Below are positions 28,331-40,778 of a DNA stretch of 64,000 bases, piece after piece. The translations under genes and the position numbers were made by a program. This DNA is from Tillus elongatus (lineage: Eukaryota > Arthropoda > Insecta > Coleoptera > Cleridae): positions 53,038,820 through 53,102,819 of the forward strand of contig OZ023270.1 of NCBI GenBank assembly GCA_964006375.1, read 5' to 3'. The stretch's first letter is position 1, and each line of letters starts with the position of its first letter. Below the pieces are notes generated by a model that worked only from the letters and a program-made list of their open reading frames with translations, was not told the DNA's origin and did no database searches.

Positions 28331-29859
28331 GGTCTGACCAGGTAAGACATCTCCAGGCTGCTTCTAAGGACATAACAAAATTCATATTTAGCAATTAGGT
28401 TTTCTTTTTCGTTGAGTATATTTCATAAAAACAAACAAAAATATAAATGCAGCCATTTTAATAATTCACCAATAGCGACATACCAAAATTTAATTATACT
28501 ACAGAAAAGTGACTAATTTTATTGAATTCACACATGTATATGTGTGTATTTATATTAGTATTATAATATATATAGTATATTTAGTATATAGCTGTTTTAG
28601 GGCTTCTTACCTGAATGTTTGTCGATATACCCCATGTTTCATTATCTACAATCCAGACCACGAATTACTTAATTACCCAAAATTCAAACAATTCAGGCTA
28701 CAATAAGATTGTTCAATCTTTCAAACTTCCAGAAAAATAAATAGACATAGATCAAATAACAGCTTATGATGATATAAATATAAACAACAATCCGCCATTA
28801 ATAATTAATGCCGGGCGCATTGTCAGAGTCAATTCGCTGTTGGCGTTGGTGTTGCTATGTTGCTATTGGACGACGATGACATACGATCGAACATACACGA
28901 ACACGAAAACGCAGGGAATTCAAATAAATATTTACAGATTAAAACAAACTTTCAGAAACATTACAATTGTAACTTTAGAGAAAAACAACAAGCCGGCAAA
29001 GGAGATCTTACATTTGCAAGTTATGTTAAAGTTTCATTGGTAAGTTTGCATTGTTTTTTTGGCTGCAAATATTTAGAAATGTTGCAAACTTAACTTGCCT
29101 ATGGTAGATTATCTAATGTTGCGGTAAAAATTTGTAAGTTACCATGCTTAGTGGGTAGTGGGTGATCAAATTATTAGAGCAACTTTGGAAAATTTAACAA
29201 CTTGTTTAAATATTGTTTATAATTAAGCTAAAAAATATATTGATATGTTTGTTTCTATTTTATTATGTTCTCACACTCTATTTAATTGCAGAAAATAGAC
29301 TGCATTATATGTGGCGTGGCAGAGTTTTCAGTGAATCACCCTTATACACATAAAAATAATAATAATAATGAACATTCATAATTGGAATAGAGAAGTTATT
29401 GTAATATATAAAAAAATTAAACTATATTATATATCAATTATAATAATGAATAAATAAAATAGAAAAGTAACAATAAAATATTATAAATGATCTTTTAATC
29501 TTAGTATATTTAGTATAGCATAATTTTGTCATTTGGGGTAATGGAACAACAATGATGTCATAACATACGCACGCATAACTCGGATTTATTGCGTAAATTC
29601 TCTTTGGTCGACCCCTTCCGTGATTTCTGTCTGTCTCAAACCGAAAGGTGGGTAACCGGACCGCGGGATCCTAGGACCCCGCGGTAAAAACTACTCCATG
29701 TCTCGTACAACAGTTTTTTTTTAACTGACTGCTTCCGAGGCTATCCCTAGACTAACACACATACACATCTTGAAAATAATTTCAAAACAAAATACTTCAA
29801 CAGTTTTGGGCGCGAATGAACCCAGAACCAAATATTTCTCACATTTGATAGCCGTGGAA
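28331..29859. other. AT-rich region without gene; one GC-rich hairpin
   Basis: No coding feature recognised. A GC-rich block at about 29655-29690 contains ACCGCGG...CCGCGGT arms around GATCCTAGGACC. Imperfect inverted similarity to the 25-kb segment (GCAAGTT-rich) is noted near 28970-29150. Confidence 0.45.
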
Positions 29860-30735
29860 ACTTTTTTGAAGATTAACATAGCGGATTCTTATGCTCTGCC
29901 AGTCTAATACATTTTTTCAACGACGCTCTAATATTTTTAGCTGAGAATGCTTCCCCGACTTCCTTAATCTACTTAGTTACAGTTACTTTATATGTTGAAA
30001 ATATATTTTTCCTCGACAATTATTTGAGTTTTCTAAACAACCTGCAGTCATATGGTGCCAGATCTGTGCCATAAAGTTGCTGCTTTAATAGTTCGAATCC
30101 AGCGCCATTGATGTTGCTGTAAATGACATGTACCTTGACGCATTGTCTCGATGAAAGGGTACCTGCCCTTTTTCTCAACTTTTTCACGAGAATAACATCA
30201 TCACATCGCATCAGACTTCCCATAAACTAATGAGAATCACATATCCTGCAGCTAACTGACCCATTAATTTTTGAGTGGGCTAGAAGTTACTGGGTTTCCA
30301 TTCATACATTGGCATTTGGTCTCCATGATCATAATGGTGAAGTTACTCGCGTCTGCCTTGTAGCTGTCTAGTAACCACTGAAAAATCGAAACACAATTTT
30401 TCTTTCGGGCGTTTGTTAACATTTGTGGAATCCACGTTGCATACATTTTTTCATATTCATTTTTTATAGCATGTTGTAGACTCATGTTAAGCAGGCAGGT
30501 TTCTTCTATTATTTGCCTGATACTAATGTGTCGATCATGCAGCACACGATCATTGACTTTTTCATCATTTTCTTGAGTAACGACTGTTATGGAAGGGTTA
30601 CCGACATGTTTAAAGATAAGAAAGACACAACTACTATTACGTCTCAATTTCCGATGCTAACATTTGACTACATCATAAGATATGGCAGTTTGCTTCAATT
30701 TTTCCACAAAATGTTTGTGAATTTGAGCTTGACTC
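29860..30735 (-). pseudogene. Mariner transposase remnant (classical mariner group)
   Basis: Leftward from about 30735 an N-terminal segment can be traced, then GNPSITVVTQEN (about 30600), HDRHISIRQIIEETCLL with a helix-turn-helix layout, WIPQMLTNARKKNCVSIFQ (about 30410), a decayed DDE core, and near 30070 FELLKQQLYGTDLAPYDC followed by LFRKLK. This is the mariner S-PDLAPSDYHLFxxLK motif, degenerate. Stops and frameshifts throughout. The order and spacing match the roughly 345-residue mariner transposase. It differs from the PDLTP-type remnants at 16-24 kb. Confidence 0.8.
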
Positions 30736-31039
30736 ATAATTTTTTTTGCATTTAGGTACTTAATCACGGTTATCTACTCAACTGTAACCATTTACAACTG
30801 ATAACCCGTATCACTTCGCTTAAGCTGGTGCAGATTGATTATTATCGGACATATAAATGTCATAATTTGGTAGGCATGTGAATATATACCTAGCACTGAA
30901 AAGTCAAAATATGATCATAACTAACTATAGAGTGGGTCACGAGCGAAGCAAAATAATCTGCCCTCGTATCCACATATGTGAAATTTTAAGCTACTTTGGA
31001 TACAGGATATAAATTTATTTGAATGTCGTGATCTAACGA

Positions 31040-31297
31040 TGTGATAACTTAAAAAAAAAACAGTCGATCGATTTTAATGAAACTCGCGGCTGTCTTCCTT
31101 TTGTAAATGGCTTAAACTCTAAAATTTTACCAGTCGGCCCAATTGGTCCAGTTTTTGAAGGCAAAATTACATGACATTATATTTTCTTTCTCCAGAATGT
31201 ATCAAGATATTCTAATGAAATTTGGTTGTCTTAACAAATGCTATACCACATACTTATATTAAAGTTTCAAGTTGGTTAAGTTAACGTTTATAAAAAC
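31040..31297 (+). repeat. Family A right-half fragment
   Basis: Forward right block without left half or array: GTGATAACTTAAAAAAAAAA, GATTTTAATGAAACTCG and CTTCCTTTTGTAAATGGCTT, decaying towards 31297, where the family B terminus begins. Diverged relative to the other copies. Confidence 0.6.
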
Positions 31298-31499
31298 TCT
31301 AGACGCAGCAAGTACGTTATGGTAGTGAATTTTCATAAGAATTGTACACTATTAGTAAGATATATTATTAAAACTAATTCTTTAAATTTAAATGTACCTT
31401 GGAGATCGGTTTTAGAGTCCCAGTTAGCGATTATTTGAAAAAAAATAATTTTATAAGGAGCTGCTAAACCAAAATTTGGTCTTAGATAGGTATAATATT

Positions 31500-31735
31500 A
31501 AGTACTGCAAGTGCCTTTAAAAAAATTGTGTTACAAATTTCATTAAAGTTACAAACGTTTTTCAGAAAAGATAAATGATTTACAAAGGTAATGTACCTGT
31601 CGAATAATAAAAATATGTAAATACTGCAAGTGTCTTAAAAAATTGTGTTAAAAATTGCATTAAAGTTACAAACGTTTTTCAGAAAAAAAAAATTATTTAC
31701 AGAGGGAATGTACCTGTCGAATTATAAATATGACA
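31500..31735 (+). repeat. Two-copy tandem repeat, about 119-bp period
   Basis: TACTGCAAGTG recurs at 31504 and 31623. Both copies continue with TTAAAGTTACAAACGTTTTT and end in GGTAATGTACCTGTCGAAT-type sequence. About 85-90% identity. Part of the family B long element. Confidence 0.8.
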
Positions 31736-32082
31736 GGTATTTTTCCATATTAATTGCTTGGATGGTTTTGTTTTAGTCAACCCATCCAGTTTTTGCAAAC
31801 AATAAACAACAAAAAAGATTTTTTTATGTTATGGTAGAAAATTTTCGTCAAAATATTTCAAATCCGAAAGCTCAATAAATTTCCCATTAAGTCAGAATCT
31901 TCAATCTTGAACCTTAGTAACACCTATGTAAACGCACGTGGGTAATAAATTGAAGAAAAATAACATATTAAGCTTTGTTTTGTTTTAAAAAACCTTTTTT
32001 GTTGTTTATTGTTTGCAAAAACTGGATGGGTTGACTAAAACAAAACCATCCAAGCAATTATTAAGGAAAAATACCTGTCATA
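31729..32082. repeat. Palindromic MITE-like insert, 354 bp
   Basis: Arms of about 85 bp: the left starts ATGACAGGTATTTTTCC and continues through GGTTTTGTTTTAGTCAACCC and AACAATAAACAACAAAAAA. The right (31994-32082) is the reverse complement, ending AAAATACCTGTCAT. Near-perfect between arms. The interior is AT-rich and non-coding. The family A copy begins immediately after it. Confidence 0.85.
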
Positions 32083-33409
<1,327 letters not shown>

Positions 33410-33766
33410 TGGAGGCAGCAAGTGCGTTGTGGTTGCGAATTTTGATTAAATGCTTCATATTTGAAAAGCTCAATTTGCTATTAACCTATAAGGTTGACCA
33501 AGAAACGGATTTTTTCAGTAACACTTTTGGTTTACTTTTGGAAATTTCTGTACGTTTTCAAACAATCAAGTTATTTTGATGAAACATGGCACATTGTTTT
33601 TACTATATATGTTATACTGGTAATCAAATTTGATGCCTGCTTTTTCTATATAGGTTATACTGGTAACCAAAATTGATGTCTGCTTTCTTAAAAAGAAAAC
33701 ACACATATTTGCAATAAAAACATTTTTATGAAAATTCACTACCATAACGCACTTGCTGCGTCCCGA
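33410..33766. mobile_element. Family B short element (MITE)
   Basis: About 357 bp with inverted ends GGAGGCAGCAAGTGCGTTGT and ATAACGCACTTGCTGCGTCC-type right end, each with an ACGCA...TGCGT hairpin. The interior (AACCTATAAGGTTGACCAAG, GTTATACTGGTAATCAAATT) matches the elements at 50458-50770 and, inverted, 51767-52063. This copy contains a small internal duplication of the GGTTATACTGGTAA segment. No coding capacity. Confidence 0.8.
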
Positions 33767-34086
33767 GATTTTTTTATAATTTGACAGGTACATTCTCTTT
33801 GTAAATGATTAATTATTTTCTGAAAAACTTTTGTAACTTTAATGAAATTTGTAACACAATTTTTTTAAAGACACTTGCAGTATTTACATATTATATCTAA
33901 GACCAAATTTTAATTTACTAGCTCCATATAAAATATAAATTTTTTCCAATAATCGCTAACTGGGATTCTAAAACCGATCTCCAAGGTCCATTTAAATTTA
34001 AAGAATTAGTTTTAATAATATATCTTACTAATAGTGTACAATTCTTATGAAAATTCACTACCATAATGTACTTGCTGCGTCTAGAG

Positions 34087-35169
34087 TTTTTTGTGATACT
34101 GGAACCAATAAGTATAAGTTAGTATTTGTTTCACTTGCCAGGTTATTAAAAATATTGAAGACCACAAATAACGATAAGCATGTGCTACTTACATTTGATC
34201 AACAATTATTGTGTCAGAAACTTTAGGACCAAATCAAAAAACACTTTTTAATAACAACTCTAACATAATATGTAGAGATATAATATAAAGAGCTTTATAA
34301 CAACAAACGTGGCTAGTGGCTACTACTTCATGTAAGGATGCCTTGCAAAATAAAACCATAAACAATAAAGCGAATCTTCGAATGTTTTGAGGTTAGATTG
34401 ATATTGAAGAAATATATTTCTGGATGATAATGCTACTGGCGCTGAAGCATCGGAAATTAGTAGTGAGCCTATAGTTTTAAACCATTTTATTGAAGTGAAA
34501 CTTCTATTTGGTATATTCTGTATTCTGTAATAGGTATAACAAAACATTTGACTTTTAATAAATGTAAATAACACGTCGAGAGTCTGACATTTCAGCGTCG
34601 GCAGTCGGTGACCCGTTTATCGGTGACAGTTGCCCTACCATGCAGCGGTGTCAGATTGAGTAAATTAGAATTTATGATAAATCAAATGAGAAATTATTGG
34701 TAACTCAACATTTATTAATATTAAGCCACATTTATTAGATAGCTTAATTTTTTTGACGAACTTTTATTTGTCATTAATAAGTACAAATACGTGTTATTAC
34801 TCTATGTTTTACATTTTAAGATTTAAATGAAATTTTATTAAATCTGACAATCCGGCTCCTTTAAATTTAATTGTCAGGTGACTGTGGCTGTATTTGAATT
34901 ATCTCTTCAAAATTACGCATTCACAGTCTAACCATCCGTATCAACATTGAACCTGGGAAATGCTGTATGAAATTTGAACTGATATCTAAGACTGTTCATT
35001 CTTTTATTATTTTGATTTTTTAATAACTCCTGTCCGTGTATGCCATTTAATTTGAAATTTGGTTAGCTGTTATATTGTAACGTCTCCTATATATGTGCAA
35101 ATTTTCACTCGAAGCACTTCAATATTTCAAAAAATATTGCGTTTTCAAAGTTTTCTTTACATTTTTTTC
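34087..35169. other. Region without recognisable gene
   Basis: Mostly AT-rich unique sequence. The open frame at 34323-34574 (minus) has no recognisable features. Nothing else supported. Confidence 0.5.
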
Positions 35170-35311
35170 TAAGAAAAATTAGACGCATGGTGCCCATCTA
35201 CGAACTGATCCAGCCATTAACCAAATCAAGGTAATTACCAAATTTGGTCGAAATCGGTCAAGTATTTTTTGAGTTAGCGGTTGGATACATACACACACAC
35301 ACACACACACA

Positions 35312-35400
<89 letters not shown>

Positions 35401-35521
35401 TAAACTGACCCCGGATATGGGTTCTAGAGGCCCTAATTCGCGCTCATTTGAAAAAATTTTCCACAAGACTTACCATCGATAACTCTCTATTAGTGAATTT
35501 TCTTAATGAAAATTCACTAAA
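35170..35521 (-). repeat. Family A repeat (reverse) with (AC)n-(AT)n array
   Basis: Reverse copy in which the array is compound: (AC)n at about 35290-35312 followed by (AT)n at 35315-35397. The flanks are the conserved TTTTTTGAGTTAGCGGTTGG block and CTGACCCCGGATATGGG. The left-end palindrome is at about 35498-35520. A degenerate family B-like tip (CATAACGCACTTGCTG) follows at about 35540. Confidence 0.8.
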
Positions 35522-36127
35522 ATGTATGAAATGCCTTAATCATAACGCACTTGCTGTATCCTGGCCTTATCTTATTGCTATCTTTACTTGTTACACACAC
35601 AGATATTTTTAGTGGTAACATTAATTAAAAACCAACTAATTTTCTATATTCTATATTCATTTATAATATATATAACAATAAAGTCGTAAATGTTATCAGG
35701 CTTAACGACTCTATTTACATATCATTTGAGTCAGGAGCAGAAGTTGTTATTACTATGTAAACCACATTTTAATGTAGAACACATACGATGTAGGTATTCA
35801 ACTCATTAAATATGTACACGAAAGAAATATATTGCTAACTTTCATTAATAACGTATTAGTTAATTATTAAAGTAAAACCGTAATTTAACACACCAATTGT
35901 GGAAGCTTCACAAAATTTGTATACTTTTAGAACCCAGTTATAATTATTTACTATTTTCTCGAACAAAATTGGCCTCAGTGTTGTATGCAACATATTACCT
36001 ATAAGTTCAGGCAAAACTTATGTTTTAACTAATTACGCTTTGTATTGCCTTACTTGTTTTGAAATCGAGATCAAACATATTTTTTCTTTCATATTTAAAT
36101 CATAAGTGTACTCTTGATTTTTTCATA

Positions 36128-36338
36128 ATGGATATAATTAAGAAAGTACAGCACAAAATTAAAAACAGGTCTGAAGTAGTTGTACCCGAACATGTATTTA
36201 AAATGGTTTATCCCGCTTTAGCTGTTGGTAGAATTTGTGGATTTTGTCCATTAGCCACAAAAAAAGTTGGAAATGTTTATATCCTCAGACGCTGTATTAA
36301 ATGGGAAATATATAGTTGCCTGTGGTTATTTACATTGT
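36128..36338 (+). CDS. Candidate first exon of an unidentified host gene (gustatory-receptor-like?)
   Basis: An ATG at 36128 opens a frame of about 70 codons with balanced amino-acid use unlike the surrounding repeats. It ends at a consensus donor: GTAAGT at 36339 (an alternative at 36346 would extend it by 7 bp). The segment VYPALAVGRICGFCPL, followed by a tract ending YSCLWLFTLC, resembles the N-terminus and first membrane segment of insect gustatory receptors, which often read LRPxxxxxRxxGLxP. That match is weak and from pattern only. No matching downstream exon was confirmed. A chance frame in AT-rich DNA remains possible. Transcript data would decide. Confidence 0.3.
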
Positions 36339-36345
36339 GTAAGTC

Positions 36346-37163
36346 GTAAGTTCATTTAATATATTTTGGTCAAGTTTTAGTTTTTAACGAATATTCGAAA
36401 TTTGTATATGCTAATACATACATATATAAATAATAATAAGAACACGAAAGCGATTTTTATGTAACAGAATACGACAAATCCACTGGTATAGTCAATTTTG
36501 CAAATTCGCGCCAGCATACTGGTAAACTTTTATTTCTCTTATAAATGCCATATTTCTTTTTTCATGATTTTTAAGCAATTTCGTTGCTGAATACAAATAT
36601 ATAGACATTATTTCCGCAAAAACAACTGTCAAAATTAAGGTTCTTTTTTTCCATAAAAATCAAGTAGGTACCTACTGTTGCCGAAGTATTGTTTGTTGTT
36701 GTTAAAATGAATGAGATGGCCTCGGAAGCTCAAGTCCATTAGCCACAGATTTTTCTAATTCAGTTTCGAAAATACAGTCCCATCGTTCTTCGTTATCTGT
36801 TATAATGAAACTTAGCAAATCAGAGAGAAGTGTGACTTTTACAGTGAAAAATGATATTCGTTATACATGTTTCCTTACACATTTATGTTTTCTTACATTT
36901 ATATACACATACATATATATACACACATATATACACATATATATTTGTTTTAATTATGTATTTTTGGTTATTTATTTTTATTTCTTCTTTTTTTTTCTTT
37001 TTTTTAAATTAATTCTTATCATTATTAATACTTTTTTTATTAAATCAAATTGTGCAGGAATCTTTTCCGTTCCCAAGATACCCGAAGTATTGTGTTATGG
37101 CTAAGCTTTTTAATTCGCAGTACTTTTAACAAACTGTGCGATTATCAAATCACAAACACATTT
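36346..37163. other. AT-rich region; T-rich tract
   Basis: No gene confirmed. A short stretch bounded by an acceptor-like TTTTTATGTAACAG and a donor-like CTGGTAAAC at about 36464-36523 could be a mini-exon, but I cannot support a frame. ACATATATATACAC microsatellite at about 36900-36940. Confidence 0.4.
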
Positions 37164-37278
37164 TAGCGAATTTTCGTAGAACAAATTCGCTCATGACTCT
37201 CGACTTGTGAATTTTGAAAAAAAATCTTCTAATGAGCGTGAACTGGGACCCCTAGAACCAATATACAGGGTCAGTTTC

Positions 37279-37349
<71 letters not shown>
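37164..37349 (+). repeat. Family A repeat, left half with (TA)n
   Basis: Diverged left end (TAGCGAATTTTCGTAGAACA), a block with GAGCGTGAACTGGGACCCCT, and (TA)n at 37283-37349. The right half is missing; a family C foldback begins 50 bp later. Confidence 0.75.
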
Positions 37350-37358
<9 letters not shown>

Positions 37359-37400
37359 ATATACTTAGTTTTTGTGACGGTAATTTTATTATTTCTTAAA

Positions 37401-37672
37401 AATTGTGGGATAGCCGTTAGTTGCAATAAAAACTCTTTATTAATTTCCGAGCTTATGGAATAATTTATTCCATTATCAAGGTTACAACATTGGAGAGAGA
37501 AAAAATTACAATTTGCATAGGAAAAGTCAGTATTTTATCCCTTTATATTTATCCTATGTAAATTGTTATTTTTTTTCTTTCCATATTGTAACCTTGATAA
37601 TGGAATAAATTATTCCGAAAGCTTGGACATTAATAAACAGTTTTTATTGCAACTGTCGGCTATCCCACAATT
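37401..37672. repeat. Palindromic foldback element, family C, copy 1
   Basis: Arms of about 110 bp: the left starts AATTGTGGGATAGCCGTTAG and includes TTTATTCCATTATCAAGGTT; the right ends GTCGGCTATCCCACAATT. The central region is short (around TTTATATTTATCCTATG). No ORF. A second copy at 38222-38491 is about 97% identical. Together they bracket a Penelope-like fragment. Confidence 0.9.
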
Positions 37673-37684
37673 CTAGATATCTAA

Positions 37685-38218
37685 ATCTAATAAATATCTT
37701 ATATCTGCACCTCTATTTATATTATTCTGCAGTCTTGCAGGTAGTCGGTCACTAGCGATTTGGGGAGGTTCAACGACACCTACATTACAATATTGTCATT
37801 TGGCGGAAATATATCTATTCTTTTATTATGTCTCAGACATGCTTTTGCCGGTATTTATTCTATAAATCAATTTATCAGGTGACTGCTCATAGGCGGCAAA
37901 GCGAGATTCATACATTTTTTAATATAACTACATTTAGCAATATATATACTCTCGAAGGCGCTTAGCTGTCCTGGTTGTCTAACATTTTTTAATTAATTTT
38001 AGATTCTGCTCATTAACGTGGTGATTATTATCCCAAATATGTTGGGCGACGGAAGATCTATCTATAGTACCGTATCTTAATTGTGCTAAATGCTCTTTGA
38101 ATCTAATTCCAATAGATCTTTTTGTCTGTCCGACATATCTAAGATCACACTCTTTACAACTTATTTCATAAATTCCCGACATTTTGGCCTAGCATGTTTT
38201 TTAAGATATTTGTTGTCG
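37685..38218 (-). pseudogene. Penelope-like element 3' fragment with GIY-YIG endonuclease domain
   Basis: The minus-strand frame 38182-37979 encodes MSGIYEISCKECDLRYVGQT, KRSIGIRFKEHLAQLRYG and AQHIWDNNHHV: the GIY and YVG core, a CxxC preceding YVGQT, and R/EH residues typical of the C-terminal GIY-YIG domain of Penelope-like retroelements. The frame ends at 37979, and about 290 bp of 3' sequence follows, shared with the second copy (41575-41804). The RT domain is absent because the fragment stops at the family C foldback at 38222. It is therefore a 5'-truncated copy. Confidence 0.88.
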
Positions 38219-38221
38219 AAA

Positions 38222-38491
38222 AATTGTGGGATAGCCGTTAGTTGCGATAAAAACTCTTTATTAATTTCAGAGCTTATGGAATAATTTATTCCATTATCAA
38301 GGTTACAACATTGGAGAGAAAAAAAATTACAAGTTGCATAGGAAAAGTTAGTATTTTAAACCTTTATATTTATCCTATGTAAATTGTAATTTTTTTTCTT
38401 TCCATATTGTAACCTTGATAATGGAATAAATTATTCCGAAAGCTTGGACATTAATAAACAGTTTTTATTGCAACGGTCGGCTATCCCACAA
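38222..38491. repeat. Palindromic foldback element, family C, copy 2
   Basis: Same structure and orientation-independent arms as 37401-37672 (starts AATTGTGGGATAGCCGTTAG, ends CGGCTATCCCACAA). A few substitutions only. It is followed directly by the left arm of the 1.44-kb palindrome at 38494-39935. Confidence 0.9.
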
Positions 38492-38493
38492 CT

Positions 38494-38963
38494 CTATAAA
38501 AAATATATGACGTACTGCATGTAAAAACACAAAATCCTTACAAATTAGGAGGGCGGAAGTGCCGCCATTTTTAGCAAAACCGTTTCGACCTATATCTCCG
38601 TAACCGTCCACTTTAGACCAAAAATGGTAATGACCTTTATTGTAGATAATTGCATTTATCATCTTTTTTGTTGGTTAAATTTTTTTTGTTTCACTCACCG
38701 TTTACAACTTATACTACTATTAGCATTCATTTATTGACTTTTTTACCCATATCTTTGTTAATAATTGTTTAAAAAATAAAATGCTTATAACTTAACTTTT
38801 CAATAGATAAGTTTTCTAGAACTTTTATTTAAAACTTTTTTTTCTAAAATTATTATTAGTGCATTTTCTTTAAAAAAATATGAGGAGACCCCGACTTTTG
38901 AATTTTGAAAAAAAATTGAAATAGGCGCTAATTATGCCCCCTAGAACACATATCCGGGGTCGG

Positions 38964-39051
<88 letters not shown>

Positions 39052-39935
39052 TTGTATTACACCGATAACTCAAAAACCAATGGGCCGATTTTAATTAAAT
39101 TTGGTGAATACCTTCCTCTTGTAAGTGGCTTGGATAAGTTCGTTATCCAAGAAAATCGGCCCAGGTTTTCCCGGAAAATTTTGTGTTTTCTTTCGAAAAA
39201 AAATCATATCTCCGGAAATAACGAAGTAAGGGCAACTAAATTTGGTACACGGTTTTACGTCATTATAGGTAAATTATCTACCAAAATTTAAGTCTGTAGG
39301 TTCAAAGACAAAAAAGTTATAGGCATAGAAAAATAAATTGGGGTTTTCCTCAAAACGTCAAAGTCGCGAATTAAAACGTCAAAATTGGCAACATTTACGC
39401 AAAGAACCTGAAACTAATATAAGCTATGGAAAGAAAATGTCTCAAGAAGAATGTTTTACCAAGCCTGAAGTCTTAGCTTCAACCGTCATTGTCCTTCATT
39501 TTACTAAAATATTTCCAGAAAAATTTGTCGATTGAAAAGTGCAATATTTAACGCGTTATAACTTTGAAAATATTAATTTGATAAAAAAAGGTTTAAGTAA
39601 GAGTTGTAGAAAACTTGTCGATTGAAAAGTTAACTTATAAGAATTTTATTGTTTAAACAATTATTAACAAAGATATAGGTAAAAAAATCAATAAATGAAT
39701 CCTAATCGTCGTATAAGTTGTAAACGGTGCGCGATACAAAAAAAATTATTTAACAAGAAAGATGAAAAATGCAATTATCTACAATAAAGGTCATTACCAT
39801 TTTTGGCCTAAAGTGCACGGTTATGGAGATATAGGCCGAAACGGTTTTTCTCAAAATGGCGGCACTTCCGCCCTCCTAATTTGTAAGTATTTTGTATTTT
39901 TACATTCTGCACGTCATTCTGAACCTATCTATAAA
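38494..39935. mobile_element. 1.44-kb palindromic structure with about 370-bp arms
   Basis: The left arm (38494-38857) and right arm (about 39545-39935) are inverted repeats at about 90% identity. They share GGAGGGCGGAAGTGCCGCCA, ACCTTTATTGTAGATAATTG and AACTTTTCAAT.GA.AAGTT blocks. The interior is a family A copy. A 60-codon frame (NAIIYNKGHYHFW, GYGDIGRNGF, NGGTSALLICK) is open in both arms, but its significance is doubtful. This looks like a foldback or long-TIR element of unknown class. Confidence 0.75.
38858..39535 (+). repeat. Family A repeat, long subfamily copy inside palindrome
   Basis: Left end near 38858, ACATATCCGGGGTCGG block, (TA)n at 38968-39049, then CACCGATAACTCAAAAACCA and TATCTCCGGAAATAACGAAG, continuing to AAAATGTCTCAAGAAGAATG and TTTCCAGAAAA (39530), where it stops. 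It matches the 32- and 49-kb copies up to that point. Confidence 0.85.
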
Positions 39936-39949
39936 AAAAATAACTCCTG

Positions 39950-40690
39950 TAGTTTAGTGCATTATGGACAAGAGTAGCGGGCTCCTCTATTGCCTGTACT
40001 ATTTGCTGTGTTGTAAATATATAACTTTGACACCTCCTATGTATGGTTACTCTCTGCTTTACTCTCATGGACTTGATCTTGACTTCTAAATATACTTCCA
40101 TATTCCAATGTCTGACGTCTTCCACTACCAGATTGGCTATTTTGGTTGTAAAAGCATACTTTGGCAAAGTGATTGCGTCTCGGACAAATTGCACGTTTTA
40201 TTGTACGCAAAGCATCTTCCTGCCATATAGAGATCCACAGTTCCTAAACTTTATAGTGATATTTCTAACAGCATTATTACCTCCCTCCACAGGAGTCAAA
40301 AGTCTGAGGTGTTGTTCAGACGATTCTATCGATCTTCCGTATTCTTGCACTTTTAATAGTATCCGATCAGTTTCCCTAATAAGTCTTCATTGTACTTGCT
40401 CGTCGTAAAGGCCCAAGATCAAACTATTTTCAATCGTTTAATCTGCATACGAATATTGACAATTATCCATTAGTTCCGTTAGAAAAAAGTCAATGGTGTG
40501 GTGTTCTTTCTTATACATTGTATTAAAAATAAAAGTTTAAATAGTAATGTTTGCTTTGGGCAAAAATAATTTATCAAAAGAACTGATAACATCTTCCAGT
40601 TTATTTGTCTTATCTACTGGAAACGTATTAAATATATCTAACGCCGCTTCACGTATAATATCTAAAAATAGTAAAAAAATATGAATAATT
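39950..40690 (-). pseudogene. Ty3/gypsy-type gag fragment with zinc-knuckle remnant
   Basis: Reading leftwards: IFNTFPVDKTNKLEDVI and FDKLFLPKANIT (about 40600-40670), FNTMYKKEHHTIDFFLTELM (about 40500), a SLILGLYDEQVQ-RLIRE segment (about 40400) and LRLLTPVEGG. A degenerate knuckle follows (FRNCGSLYGRKMLC, and in another frame CPRRNHFAKVCF, about 40160). The order matches the gag of Ty3/gypsy elements whose knuckle reads CGKxNHFAKVC. Stops and frameshifts are present. No LTR was found nearby. It is unrelated to the intact gypsy at 54.7 kb. Confidence 0.65.
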
Positions 40691-40778
40691 TATCGAATGT
40701 AGTCGACTTGTATTTATATTATGTATATGAATCCAGAGCCCCATTGAGGACTAACAAAAAGCCACATAAGAAACTAAC

